Shown here: in pieces, positions 45,640 to 57,064 of the stretch
How positions within the stretch are numbered: the first letter of the stretch is position 1
Layout of the letters: every line of letters begins with the position of its first letter
Origin: Trichobilharzia szidati
Lineage: Eukaryota > Platyhelminthes > Trematoda > Strigeidida > Schistosomatidae
DNA: 64,000 bases
Direction of reading: 5' to 3'
Assembly: GCA_944472155.2 (NCBI GenBank)
Contig: OX235273.1
Span: 80,036,793-80,100,792, forward strand
The notes under the pieces: model-generated
What the model was told of the DNA's origin: nothing
Seen by the model: only the letters and a program-made list of their open reading frames with translations
The model's database searches: none
Position numbers and translations under genes: made by a program

Positions 45640-46102
45640 TTCAAGATTAATTGGGTTTTGCCATAGACGAGGCTGATAGTGTGCCACCTACTTTTGTCGG
45701 GGATTCAGAGCTCACTTGCTTCCTCTAAAGACGTTTGCGCATATGCTCTCTCACCGTCATGTGTAAGGTGTGACTACTCGTCAATAAGTATGTGGTGAGA
45801 CAAGGTTGCTAGCCAAATTGGTAGATAGTAATTGACGTCAATGTTTATGTCTCAAATATTAGTCATATGAAAACAAGGTCAAAGATGGGCAGTAGACTTT
45901 GCGTAGGCGGATACAGTTTGCATATAGATGATCTGACACAGCCACAAAGAGATGCAAGGCTAACTTTCTGTGAGAAACAACCAATCTAAAGACTATTTTC
46001 TACTAACAATAATCTACAATAATGTACATTAAAATCTATAAATATGTGTTGGTTTTCCTTAATAAACGATCTGTTGCCTGACTCTTGCCTTCTATCGTTA
46101 CA
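45640..46102 (+). repeat. Ty3/gypsy B 5' LTR
   Basis: Ends gttaca at 46102, two bases before a primer-binding-site-like TGGTGTCGCTGCC (46105). Contains ataatgtacattaaaatc and a polyadenylation-like aataaacg at about 46061. The left border is approximate. Confidence 0.7.
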
Positions 46103-46125
46103 ATTGGTGTCGCTGCCTCCGAACA

Positions 46126-46677
46126 ATGAAGATCCCATGGCCAACTGCGTTTGAAGAAGGAGACATACAGAGCTTCTTACGTGGCTTCGATGCCGTTGCT
46201 GAGTTGGTGGGTGTCAAAGAGCGGGCGGTGAAGGCGCTGTTGAGAGGCCGAGCGAAGGCGGCATATGACAGCGTAGAGAGGTCAGATGGCACAGCGTCTT
46301 GGAAGACATTGGTTGAACGATTGGTGTCGGAGTTCGACAGTCCAACAGACAGACAGCTGGCAATACAGCAGTTCCGTTCAACAAAGCTCGGACCTAATGG
46401 AGACCCGTTAATGTTGGCGGTGAAATTGACGAATCTACTTCGACGTGCGCTTCCCACTTTGGATGAAGAATCAGAGGCGCAGTTGCTGAGTTCCCAGTTC
46501 ATCGAGAGTGTCCCAGACCACATTTCTCAGCAATTAAAACTGGTTAACGCTACGCAGCCGATGGATATTAGTGAGCTGGCGAAGGTGACCAGAAAGCTGC
46601 CGAGTACAAGTGGCAACCTAAACCACACGAATACGAGCAGAAAATTGAAGCGTTGCAGCGGGAAGTGGCGGCGTTAA
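46126..46677 (+). pseudogene. Ty3/gypsy B gag (capsid-like)
   Basis: 183 codons, starting MKIPWPTAFEEGDIQSFLRG 24 nt after the LTR end. It includes ALLRGRAKAAYDSVER, RLVSEFDSPTDRQLA and SQFIESVPDHISQQL, the usual gypsy gag order. A frameshift near 46600 moves the natural continuation (EALQREVAALKLGD) to the frame used by the zinc knuckle. Confidence 0.82.
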
Positions 46678-46790
46678 AGTTGGGTGACAGGAAAGACCGA
46701 TGTTTTGAATGCGGTAAGCCGGGATACCGGAACACCTACTGCCCAGAAAGGCGAAAAAGAAAAAGTTTCAGACGGTATAATACGTGTTGT
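46653..46790 (+). pseudogene. Gypsy B nucleocapsid zinc knuckle, His lost
   Basis: CFECGKPGYRNTYC follows VAALKLGDRKDR. The CCHC histidine is Tyr, so the knuckle is probably non-functional. The frame drifts afterwards. Confidence 0.68.
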
Positions 46791-46839
46791 TTCTCTCGTA
46801 TAAAACTAGATGTAGTGGGGGCTATCGAGAAAAGGGGCT

Positions 46840-47080
46840 GTGTATTCGAAGTTGCGAGTAAATGATCAAGAAGTAGTATGTTTAGTAGATACGGGGGCGG
46901 CTGTGTCCCTCATAGATAAGAACTTATGTACGAGTGTTAGTCCATGTTCATTGACAGTACAAACGGTAGGTGGGCACGTATTACGTATCATGGGTAGATC
47001 TAACTGTACGGTTGTGGTTGGCAGCTGCGAGGTGACGTTCCCTTTCATTGTTGTGCCCGAATTACGACGGATGATACTTG
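46840..47080 (+). pseudogene. Gypsy B aspartic protease, fused to LTR sequence
   Basis: KLRVNDQEVVCLVDTGAAVS contains the active-site DTGA. VTFPFIVVPELRRMILG follows. At about 47081 the frame runs into LTR-derived sequence (gcgcatatgctctc..., as at 45737), so RT, RNase H and integrase are deleted. Confidence 0.78.
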
Positions 47081-47140
47081 GCGCATATGCTCTCCCACCT
47101 TCATGTGTAAGGTGTGACTACTCGTCAATAAGTATTTGTG
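47081..47140 (+). repeat. LTR fragment after internal deletion of gypsy B
   Basis: About 60 bp match 45736-45796 (gcgcatatgctct, catgtgtaaggtgtgac, tactcgtcaataagtat). This is the remains of the 3' LTR joined directly to the protease. Confidence 0.7.
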
Positions 47141-47397
47141 TCCATACACACACACATGTAGGTTGCTACAAATACAGGGTGTGGCGTAATCATTTATGTA
47201 ATGTTAAGGCTTTTCGATAATTGAAAACCGGGTGATTGATGACAGAATTTAGTCTTTCGTAGAAAGACTTGTAAAATGTACTGAAAAATTAAAGAGATCT
47301 AAAGTAAGGAAGCATCTTTTATACTGATGTAAATTGATTCTTTAGCTTCTGTTAGAGTTATCTCAACCGAATGTGTTGTTTAATTCAATTTTAGATT

Positions 47398-47740
47398 TTC
47401 CCGTCGATTGATTAGACCGAAGTGCTCGGTCTCAGGTTGGCATGTCGGCTTCTTGTGCAGATGCTTCGAAGATGTTTGGGCATGTAATCAGAAGTGAATT
47501 GGTGGATGGTGTCTAACACTGGTATCTAGGACAACGTGCACTTCATTCTATTTGAGACTCGTCAGCTACTGGATGTACCTACATTCCCCAGTGAGGGATG
47601 ATGTTCCCACCGAGGCTCGAACTCAGTGCCCGTAGTTTCAAACGCCAAAACGTTATCCACTAGACCGCACAAGAAGCCGATATGTCAACCTGAGACGGAG
47701 CGCTTCGGTTCAGTCAATCGACGGGAAAATCGAAAGTTCA
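47398..47740 (-). mobile_element. tRNA-derived SINE with inverted end repeats
   Basis: B-box-like cgaactcagtgcc region on the + strand and cgttatccactag (A-box side). The two ends, 47398-47460 and 47665-47735, are inverted repeats (ttttcccgtcgattg with cgatcgacgggaaaa-like mirror). A collinear single-ended copy lies at 51655-51890. Confidence 0.62.
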
Positions 47741-47774
47741 GTTAAATAATTAATATGACCCGTTGCACAAGACG

Positions 47775-47830
47775 TGGCTCTCGTGGCCCAAGTGGTCTAG
47801 TGGATAACGTCTTTGTGTTTCAGAACATCT
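47775..47830 (+). mobile_element. SINE head fragment
   Basis: Short + strand piece ctcgtggcccaagtggtctagtgg-like with A box, matching the tRNA-like start of the SINE at 47398-47740 in the opposite orientation. Truncated after gataacgtc. Confidence 0.45.
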
Positions 47831-48067
47831 TGAAGTTAACTAAATCTAGTTAATACTTTCTCTGTCTACAAATCATAGATTCAATTTATCTGGATAAAAC
47901 ATATGCACACAATTCTCAGTGTAATTTGTTGCATCACATTTCCTTTTCGTTCAGGATCTTCAAGTAAAATAGTAATTCATGGTATATTATGTGAATTAAT
48001 GTAGTTCGATTTGCAGCATTAACCAATCGCCTATAATATTTTTCTTTCATCTCTGAGAAACGCCTAG

Positions 48068-48260
48068 CGGTAACAAGATTTCATCATGAGCTGAGATTGG
48101 TTAGAGAACCATTGAAAACCTGCAGGGAGTACTGGAGAGCTGTTTCGTCCTAGTTTGGGACTCTTCATCAGTATGCGCCCACCGGGTTTTGAACCCAGGA
48201 CCTTCTGGCTACAAGGCGAGCTCGTATACCATTAAGCCACTGGGACCCGATCCAATGGCC
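48068..48260 (-). mobile_element. Smalpha-type SINE with hammerhead, minus strand
   Basis: The head (GTGGCTTAATGGTATACGAG, GGTTCAAAACCC) is at the right end and the tail (tcatcatgagctgag on the + strand) at the left. The hammerhead core CTGATGA (48165-48171) and GAAAC (48142-48146) are intact. Helix III has one mismatch (ACAGCTCT in place of ACAGCTGT). Confidence 0.78.
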
Positions 48261-48409
48261 TAGCGGTAAGTTAAAAGACAATTAAAAATGTACGCGAGTA
48301 CATTTCGCTATCCAAAGACAATTGAATAATTAAAACAATAAGACATAGAGACAATTTGATGTAATATATTGGATGAATCTAGCATCACCTGCATCTCGCC
48401 CGGAAATAC

Positions 48410-50145
48410 CACCAACAACAGCACGCACAGAACTCCCTGCCAGGGGACATCAATCCTCCAACGAAAGCAGAAATCCTGAAGGCTAGCCGAGAAGGTAGCA
48501 GGAAAAGATGGAATTTTCCCCTGAAGCACTGAAAACGGACCCAGAGACTGTGACAGATGTTCTCACGCCATTATCGCAAAAGGTTTGTAAGGAAGGAAAG
48601 GTGCCTACCTGTGGATTGGAAGAAAGGCTGGTTACCTTGTCAAGCTACCAAAGAAGGGAGACTTAGGCCTGTGCAATAACTGACGTAGAATCATGCTGTT
48701 GTCCACGTCAAGTAAAGTAGTGATTGACGTTATCTTGGAGAGATTCAAGGATGCATTGGATGCAGAACTCCGCCACCCACCGGAACAAGCTGGATTGAGG
48801 AAAGGCGAATCATCTGCTGATCATATTATGACTCTACGCATCATCATCACAAAACCAAGCATAGAATAGCAGTCAAACCTCTCTCTGCCTCAACTTCATT
48901 GACTTTGTAAGGTCCTTCGACAGACAGCGTTGACTGAGAAGTAATTTAGAAACTACCTCAACATTATGGAATGTAGTGTCCTAAATCTTTATCAACCTCA
49001 TTCAACAGTTGGCTATATGACACTGGCGCGTGTCAAGTGATCTGCAACGGAAAACTCAGTGCAGCCTCTGAAGAGAATACGGGAGTAGGACGGCCTACTA
49101 TCCTCGTTTATATTCCTAACTGTGGTGCACTGGATTATGCGTGAGACTATGCGTGTGGAGCGACGAGAGAGTAATACACTGCACTGACCAATAAGAAGAC
49201 TCTAGAATATCTGAACTTCGCGTGTGGATGATTTACGTCTATTGTCACACAAACTAGAAGGCTTACAGGGGAAAACCAACAAACTGACTTAAGAAGCTTG
49301 CCGCGAAGACGGGACTTCAAGTGAAGATAGAGAAAGTGGAGATGGAGGTGATGATGAAGATAACCAGCCGGCAGCAACAGCAATAACAATCGGCAGCAAT
49401 CACCATCGATGGGAGAGATTTGGCAGAGGTTACTTTCTGCATTTATCTAGTCACTAAGCATCGTTTCAACTGCTGGGGGAACAGATGAAGATGCCAGAGT
49501 TGGCAAGAATCGGAAGGGCAAGATACACCTTCATCGACATGAAACCAGTTTATAAGTCTTCTGCCCTATCTCAGTATAAAGAACAAGACTGAGATCTTCA
49601 ACACCAATATCAAGTCAGTTCTTCTATATTAGTCAGAAACTTGGCGTGTGCAGTACGCAAAGCATTCCCAACAGCCTGTTACAGACTAACATCAACAGTT
49701 GCTGCCTTCTCTAACGCCATACTGAAGATCGAATGGCCGGTGAAACGAATTATCTACAGTAAGCTATGGGAACAAACTAACCAAGAACCTCCAAGTGTTG
49801 GTTTGTAGGGATATTAAATCCTGTAACTAACCAAGAACCTATTGTTCAACAAATATGTAGGAGAAAGTGGATATGGGTTGATTGGGCATATGTTGAAGGA
49901 ACCGTCGAGTGATATCATGCACCAGGCCAGCATTCGAATGGAATCCGAATAGGAAACGACAAGTGAGGCGTAGGTGTGAGGGTGAAATGAAAGGAGATCG
50001 TGCGAGGAGAAGGGGGAGGAGGAGATGATGAGAGATTATGGGCAATCGTGGACCCAGATGAAGAGGAAAAGAGAAAATCGAAGGAAGTGGATATGTGTTG
50101 TTGAAGCCCTATGATGTTCCACTCGGAACCCAAGGGAAATTAATG
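48410..50145 (+). mobile_element. LINE B, longest copy, with RT N-terminal blocks
   Basis: Pieces in order: LPGDINPPTKAEILKASREG (48438), GYLVKLPKKGDLGLCNN (48630), RIMLLSTSSKVVIDVILERF (48690), EQAGLRKGESSADHIMTLRI (48785), NFIDFVRSFDR (48895), then DDLRLLSHKLE (49225), the Gln-run region (49370) and GYGLIGHMLKEPSSDI (49870). It ends cccaagggaaat at about 50140. Broken by many stops, including at the YADD region. Confidence 0.78.
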
Positions 50146-50269
50146 TGGCTGAGTGATTCAAGCAAGCCGTCAGTATGAATGAAAAGTTAACTAGGAATAA
50201 AAATAAGTAGTATCTGACTATAAATACTACCACGCAATAACTTTCTTTTTCAAAAGCAAATTAACTAAA

Positions 50270-50870
50270 ACAGCATCGTTTCAACTACAGGCGGAACTGA
50301 CGAGGATATGAAAGCAAGAATCGGAAAAGCAAGAAAAGCTTTCACTACTCTCAAGTCTGTGTGGAGGTCAACAGCACTCAGCATCGAAAATAACATCCGG
50401 ATTTTCAACTCCAATGTGAAGTCAGTGCTACTATACGGATCAGAGACTTGCACTGCGCATCATAAAGAGCATCTCAAATAAACTGCAGACCTTCATTAAC
50501 AGATGTCTTCGCTCAATACCACTCAAGATCAGATGGCCGGTCAGAAAAGATCAGCAACAGAGATCTCTGGGAGCGAACCAACCAGGAACCGATTGTGAAA
50601 CAAATAGGCAGGAAGAAATGGAGATGGATTGGCTGGCCATACTCTGAGGAAACAATCCATCAAGTGACATCAGTAGACAAGCCCTCCAGTGGAACCCGAA
50701 AGGGAAGCGGCGAGTTGGTCGTCAGTGTGAGGGTGACTTGGAGGAGGTCATGTGAAGAGGAGATGAAAACGTGTGGGCAGACTTGGAGCCAGGTGAAGAC
50801 TCTATCAGAGAACCGAACGCAATGGAGACGCACGGCTGAAGCCCTATGTTCCTGTAGGAATTAAAGGATA
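50270..50870 (+). mobile_element. LINE B 3' end
   Basis: Starts at cgtttcaactacaggcgg, codes ARIGKARKAFTTLKSVW-like, then NIRIFNSNVKSVLLYGSETC and RKKWRWIGWPYSEETIHQV, ending in the CSCRN stop region and AT/ATA repeats at about 50875. Confidence 0.75.
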
Positions 50871-50874
50871 CAAT

Positions 50875-51654
50875 AATAATATAATAATAATTATTTTTCG
50901 CCCTCATCACTGACTTCTATCTTTCGGATTGTATATTTTATTGTATTTATGAAAGAGGAAGAATATCTTATAGATTTTATTCATCCAACCTTTTGATTTA
51001 TTAAAACCTAACAGATCATAAATATTGAACAAGACCAACAAGAACAACCATATATGAGAGTATAATTTTATTTCAATCTTTCAATGAACTAAATTTTGTT
51101 TAAATCATCATGTGTGTATATGTTTGATGTATGCATATTACCAATACTGAATATTACATCTTGTCTGTTTTCGCTTACCTTTTACTTCATCGCTTTTAAT
51201 AAGCAAGAAAGCACAAAGTAACAAATATTCATTTCAAATGCTTCTACATATAAACATTATTTATCATGAATACATTTCTCAGTAGAATTGATTTTTTCCC
51301 CTTCTTTGTTCTATTGATAAATAAAGAAATTGTCGGTCAGTTTAATACTATGTATTCATACAATTAACTTTACCTTGTTTGTATTGGGTAATTTTGATTC
51401 GCATTAGTTAACTCTGAAAAAAGAAAAAGAAATTCGATTAATCAGTCTCTCACTTCCTACTATTTATGGTTTTTGTGTTGAAAAACATTTAAGGAATTCA
51501 AACTGTAGCACACACTTTAAAGGTCATCTATTTCACATATAGAAATACCACTTTGGCCTAAAATAAAGTCAAGCTCTTTCCATAATTTCAGCACTACCAT
51601 CCACTAGTCATTGATGAATTCATTTAGAGTTGAACAACAAAATATAAAAAAACA
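50875..51654. other. AT-rich, no gene seen
   Basis: Begins with (ATA)n behind LINE B. No frame or repeat recognised before the SINE at 51655. Confidence 0.5.
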
Positions 51655-51890
51655 ACAGGAAGTCAATTGGTGGATGGTGACTAACAGTGGAATCCAGGAT
51701 AACGCGCATTTTGTCCTATTTGGCACTCGTCAGCTACTGGATGTACCTGCATTCCCCAGTGAGTGATGGTGTTCCCATCGAGGCTCGAACCCAGTACTCG
51801 TAGTTTCAAATGTCAAAGCGTTGTCTACTATACCACTTGGGCATAAGGAGCCGAGCACTTCAGTTCACTCAATCGACGGGAAAATCTAAG
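51655..51890 (-). mobile_element. tRNA-derived SINE (same family as 47398-47740)
   Basis: Shares cagctactggatgtacct, attccccagtgag and gaggctcgaac with 47398-47740, ending caatcgacgggaaaatc. No inverted left end here. Confidence 0.62.
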
Positions 51891-52229
51891 TTGAATTAAA
51901 AAATATGACGCAAACAACAATTGTGAAAGGTAGCAGTATTTAATGACTTCATAAATTTCGATAGAAGGAATCGTCAGGTGAATACTCCTCTTCAAACACT
52001 GTTATTTATACAATTTTATCTTAAGGTTAAATACATACAAACGCATGGACATTGTGACAGCGAGGGACCTTCATGAAAACAAAGAAATAAGTTTAACATA
52101 TATCAACCATACAAGGATAAACATGTCTGATCTAAACTTATAAGATAGTTTGAACACTCCTCACCAAGATTAATACTCCACTATGATTTTTCGATTTGCA
52201 CAAACCCTGAGGAAACTATATAACAAAAT

Positions 52230-54059
52230 AATTGAGCTAAGAATATCCCTTTCGATAATTTCCTCTTGTGGCTGTACAGCTATATATATGTTTATATACA
52301 TGGAATATTCTGGAATGGTAGTCAGTAACAATATTAGTGTTTTTTAAATAATATCGATTTGTTAAGTAAGATCAATGGAATTACAGTTCATTAAAGATGC
52401 TTAAATTATAATAATAATAATAAAGATATAGTAGCGAATAGAATATCAACTAAAATTAGGAAAATTCCACAAAAATTCAGGATCATTCAAACCTAGATGG
52501 CCAAGGTAATGATAATGTCTGAACTAGCTTCTTTTGGACACGTAAATTGGGCTTCTTAATGTGGATTCCAGCAGCCGGCCTCAGCAATATTTAGTAGACG
52601 AACTCTTAAGGTGAAATTAAGATTTGTTGGTATGTAGTGAATGACTTTGAAAGCCTGGTTAACATCAGTCTTGTGTTTTGTATCCACAAGATGAGATAGA
52701 ATAGCGCTACGAATAGATTTTGTTTATCCTTTACTTAACCAACCACGCAGGGTGATGTTCGGAAATCGGACGAGAAGCACGCCTAATTGTACGGCCTGTG
52801 TAAGTGGCTCCACAGGAGCAGTCGAACTGGTAGATACACATAGAAGAGGCGAAGTTAGGCAAAATAGGGTTGGTTTTGAAGACACAGCATAATTCAGCAG
52901 CACTGAATGCTCTTTTTACCGCATTCCTATGGCGTTGTGTTAATATCTCACTGATGTTATCCCCGAGGAATTGAATTTGTGAGAATAAGTCGTCTTTTGG
53001 AACTGTTGGTACCTTTGGCTGTCTCGATTTTTGATGCATATTCTTATCAATCAACTTTTCTGGATAACAGTTTTCACTCAGCAACCATTTAATATTATCA
53101 AGTTACTCATCAAGACATTCATCCGGAGAGACTGCTCTTGCTCTGTGAACCAAGCACTTCATCAGATTGTGTTTGTATTTCAAGGGCACGAAGCTGAAAA
53201 AAATGAGTATACTGAGCAGTTGATGTAGGTTTTCTATACACACTTCTTATTGAGCCATCCACTTTTCTGGTCGTAAGGACGTCTAAGAATGAAATACCAG
53301 AGACTTTTACTTTCTCAGTAGCAAAATTTATTGCAGGATGAACCTTATTAAATTTATCCAGGATGTTATTTGCTTCCTCCTCATTTTTCATAATCGAAAG
53401 TTTATCATCCATGTACCGACAATGGAATTCAAGTTCATCAATAAAATCTTTCAAAGGCCCATTTTCTAGTTTCTCAAGGAACATGTCGGCTAGAATGGGT
53501 CCTAGTGGTGACTCTGTTGTCACAATATCGATTTGTCTGTATAATTTCTTATTAAATAAAAAGTGAGCATTCACTGTGCATTTCAAGAGAGGCTCCTTTA
53601 TAAAGGATATAGGAATGCCGACATTGATGTTTCGTCTTATGAGTTCTTCGCATACAAAGTCCACTGTTGCCATAAGTGGTAATTTGGTGAATAAGGAAGA
53701 TACGTCAAGTGGTATCATAAATTTATTGTCAATATTTAAATCTTTTATCCTTTCAACAAATCCAAAAGTATCCTTTACACTGTGTTGACTAACCATTTGG
53801 CTACGGGATGGTATGGTGAATTTAACATATCTATTACTGGTCGAAGCGGTACACCATTTTTATGCACTTTAGGCGAACCATATAATCTTGGTGTGAACGT
53901 TTCAGTGGGTTTCAGTGATGTATACTGACTTTGTGAGATAAAGCCTTGTTGTTTTGGTCTTCTCAATGCTTCCACTAACTGTTTCTTTATCTTTTCAATC
54001 ACGTCCAGAGAAGAGGAGATTTCCCGAAATTTTAGATTATTATTAAGAATAGTATTCAT
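52230..54059 (-). mobile_element. Penelope-like element with RT fingers, palm and GIY-YIG
   Basis: The most complete PLE here. 54059-53775 has RT finger block LYGSPKVHKNGVPLRPVID. 53796-53119 has IPLDVSSLFTKLP, TTESPLGPILADMF and the catalytic HCRYMDDKLSI, then GISFLDVLTTRKVDGS. 53084-52731 has LSENCYPEKLI, a linker and GIY-YIG MCIYQFDCSCGATYTGR. Two frameshifts break it. Non-coding 3' sequence runs to about 52230 and is shared with 7440-7985. Confidence 0.88.
53119..53796 (-). pseudogene. PLE reverse transcriptase palm fragment
   Basis: 225 codons with RT motifs in order: DVSSLFTKLP (motif A region), SPLGPILADMF (motif B), YMDD (motif C) and SFLDVLTTR with VYRKPTSTAQYTHF. The catalytic aspartates are kept. 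A frameshift joins it to the finger fragment at 53775-54059, and a stop region divides it from the endonuclease. Confidence 0.85.
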
Positions 54060-54164
54060 CTTCTCGGAGTAAACTAATTAATAAGAAAAATAAAAATGTT
54101 GGGGAAAACCATTGTGAAGACAAAGCGGAAAAGAGGGGAGAAAATTTTGAAGGTAAAATAAAGG

Positions 54165-54245
54165 TATGCCACCAAGATAGATTTAAGATCGACGCTGTCG
54201 AAGGCCTTTTCAAAGTCGATGAAGTTGAGATAGAGAGGTGACTAA
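54165..54245 (-). mobile_element. LINE B RT fragment, minus strand
   Basis: On the - strand it reads YLNFIDFEKAFDSVDLKSIL, the RT motif A block (FIDFEKAFDS), in opposite orientation to the LINE B copy at 54825. Only about 80 bp. Confidence 0.65.
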
Positions 54246-54824
54246 TTGCAGATTATATTAATCATTATTAGTATGGTTAATTTAACACTTATAGGACCTG
54301 TAATCAGGTAAAGCGAATGCACCAAAAGTATAATATACTTAGGAGAACTTATTCTAACTACTTTGTTTTTAATTAGCTTTCCACCTACTGCTGTGCATTA
54401 CTCCAAGGGAATGAAGGAAAATTATCACAGAGGATTCTATCCTTCCCTCGGTTGAACAAAATTGCGTCATATGATATATTGCTGTCGATTGTTATTATTT
54501 AATTGGAGATCCCGGTACGCGGAGGAAATACTTTGCAATACAAAAAGGTTCAGAATTCTATACTATGGGATAGGGCTATTATTATTGTTATTGGAGATTT
54601 AAGAGGTGAGGGTTATAAATGTTGTTTCCAGCTGAAGAGAAGTACATAAAAAAGTCCATAGGAAGCTCCAGTTACTATCTAATATGGGTTTTTTCAATGC
54701 TTATCATTGAATATTCTAAAAAGGATTAACTTGAGAAATGTCTTATATACATTCAGTAGCAATAATCGATTACATATTTGAATTGCCTAATAATTCAGAC
54801 GAGGGTGCTTATTACCACGAATGA

Positions 54825-55745
54825 TACTCCTAATTGTGGTGGTCTGAATTATGCGTCAGACAGTGGGAAACGAGAAGACAGGGATATCCTGGACCGACGT
54901 GAAGAATCTAGAAGACCTGGATTTCGCAGATGATTTGTGTTTGGTGTCACACAAAATCGAAGACTTACAAGCGAAAACCGACAAACTGGTCGAAGAAGCA
55001 GCAAAGACAGGACTCCAGGTGAACATAGACAAGACGGAGGTTATGAAAATAACCAACCAACAACAGCAGCAGCAACATCCAGCGCCAATCACCATCAACG
55101 GGAGGGATACGAAAGAGGTTACTTCACTTCACTTATCTAGGGAGCATTGTCTCAACTACAGCAGGAACGGACGAAGATGTCAAATCGAGAATCGGGAAGG
55201 CGGGAAACACATTCATCAACCTGAAACCAATCTGGAAATCTCCGTCACTCAGCATCAACAACAAAATTCGGATTTCCAATACAAATGTCAAGTCAGTCAC
55301 TTCTTCTATACGGATCAGAAACTTGGCGGTGGGTCACAAAGAATATTTCCAACAGCCTGTTGCAGACCTTTATCAACAGCTGCCTCCGTTCTATACTGAA
55401 GATCAGATGGCCGGAAAGAACAAGAACCAACAAGAAACTATGGGAATAAACAAGGCAAGAATCAATTGCCCAACATATATGCAGGAGAAAGTGGAGATGG
55501 ATTGGATACTCGCTGAGGAGGCCGTTGGGTGACATCGCGCGTCAGGCCATCGCTCAAGTGGAACTCGAAAGGGAAGCGGGGATTGGGACGTCAGTGCAAG
55601 GGTGACATGGAGGAGATCGTATGAAGAAGATTTGAAACAGTATGGACTTACATGGATGCAGGTGAAAAGTACAGCAGAAGACGGAAACAAGTGGAGACGT
55701 GTAGCTGAAGCTCCGTGTTCCACTAGGAACCCAAGGGAACAATAA
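54825..55745 (+). mobile_element. LINE B with long open RT C-terminal frame
   Basis: Frame 54851-55399 (182 codons) has LEDLDFADDLCLVSHKIEDL (catalytic FADD), AKTDKLVEEAAKTGLQVNID and VMKITNQQQQQQHPAPITIN, then frameshifts. Later GKNKNQQETMG, EKVEMDWILAEEA, ending cccaagggaac at 55740. Confidence 0.82.
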
Positions 55746-56108
55746 TTATAAATTATAATAATGATAGTTTATAGACTTATTTTATTCCAGTGCATCCGAG
55801 TTACTGTCAACAGAAAGTTACTGACAAGTGTCCAATCAAAAAGATAAGGAATTTATTCTTTAATAATCAAACGTTTAACACAGCCTACGGAATTATCACC
55901 ATAATTTATTGCGTAATATCTTCTTCTCATCCAGGATCTCCAAGTAAAATAGCAATTTATAGTAAGTAAGATTTGGATACGCTACGTAGACGACACATTT
56001 GTAATTATCAAAAGAAACGAGTTAGATAAAGCTCACAACCTGATAAACAACGACTTCAACGACACCAAATTCACAAGAGAAGAGGAATCCGAGAACAAAA
56101 TCCCATTT

Positions 56109-56432
56109 TTGAATCTGTTAGTCAAGCGAACAACCACAGGGGAGTTAGAAACTTATGTCTATAGAAAATCAACTCACACATACCAAATCCTGAATTACAA
56201 CAGCAACAATCCAATAGCACACAAGAGGATCTGCATACAAACACTATTTAAGAGAGCTAGGACTCATTGCAGCACTCCCACCTTAAGGAAAATTGAAGAA
56301 AGATATCTCATAGACGTCTTCCAGAAGAATGGTTATCCACGGAATTTCATCCAAAGACATATACCCACAAGCAAACCTATCAAACCAAAAGCCCCCAAGG
56401 AAAGCACAAAAAAATCGCCTTACCATATATAA
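56109..56432 (+). pseudogene. PLE RT thumb and linker frame
   Basis: 107 codons in the frame that follows YVDD: TGELETYVYRKSTHTYQIL, then DVFQKNGYPRNFIQRHI and a Pro/Lys-rich linker. It ends at a stop 20 bp before the frame that continues into the endonuclease. Confidence 0.7.
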
Positions 56433-57030
56433 AGGGTATCTCAAAAATCACTGCAAGACTCTTCAAACCTTTAGGAATTGACTTCGTACACAAACCAACA
56501 AAGTCACTTCACTCAATTCTATGTCAACCAAAAGACTTAACAGCAAAAGTAGATAAAACCAACATCATCTACAAAATAGATTGTGTCAACTGTGAAAAAC
56601 ACTACATTGGCCAAAGTGGACGTCCCCTTCGTCTTCGTATCCACGAACATTAGCTAGCTGTCAAAAGACATGATATCCACTCTCTCATATCACTACATAC
56701 AGACAACGACGGACATCAATTCGGTTGGGACAACGGTCAAATATTAGACAGAGTAAACAACAAGAATGCTAGAGAATTTTTAAAAGCTTGGCATTCCAGT
56801 GAATCATCAATCAGTAGACACATCGAGATAGACAAAATTTATCAACCGATAAGAAAGAAACCTCACATACAAAGGGTCAAAGTTCAAGTCAAAGAAACAA
56901 TGAGTTACAATACAAGTAGCCTAGAAGGTGTGAAAACACAAAAACAACCAATCACGTCCAAGGTCACCAGGAGAGATGATTAATAAACTCGTAGAGAAAT
57001 CTAAAAGCTCACTTCAAATTGAAGTATGCG

Positions 57031-57064
57031 CTGAAGATGTCGCCTAGTAGGTGGCAATGAAAGC
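57031..57064 (+). ncRNA. Hammerhead-like motif at a PLE 3' end
   Basis: CTGAAGA followed by helix II TGTCGCC/GGTGGCA (seven pairs with two wobbles, loop tagta), then A-T and GAAA with palindromic AGCT. The two extra bases before GAAA weaken the fit. It directly follows the endonuclease frame. Confidence 0.5.

Larger units (their letters stand above)
55955..57064 (+). mobile_element. Penelope-like element with 3' hammerhead motif
   Basis: Begins in the RT palm (IRYVDDTFVIIKRNELDKA at about 55974, FLNLLVKRTTTGELETYVYR at 56109-56165). The linker follows, then after a stop the GIY-YIG module IIYKIDCVNCEKHYIGQSGR at about 56565-56625 and an HEH block at about 56640. Coding similarity runs to about 56980. 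At 57031-57064 lies a hammerhead-like motif. No inverted left terminus is seen. Confidence 0.83.

Noticed and set aside
51940..52000. CTGACGA...ATCGAAAT on the minus strand as a ribozyme at the end of the PLE at 52230
   Set aside because: Pairing would have to use core bases; helix II is not possible.
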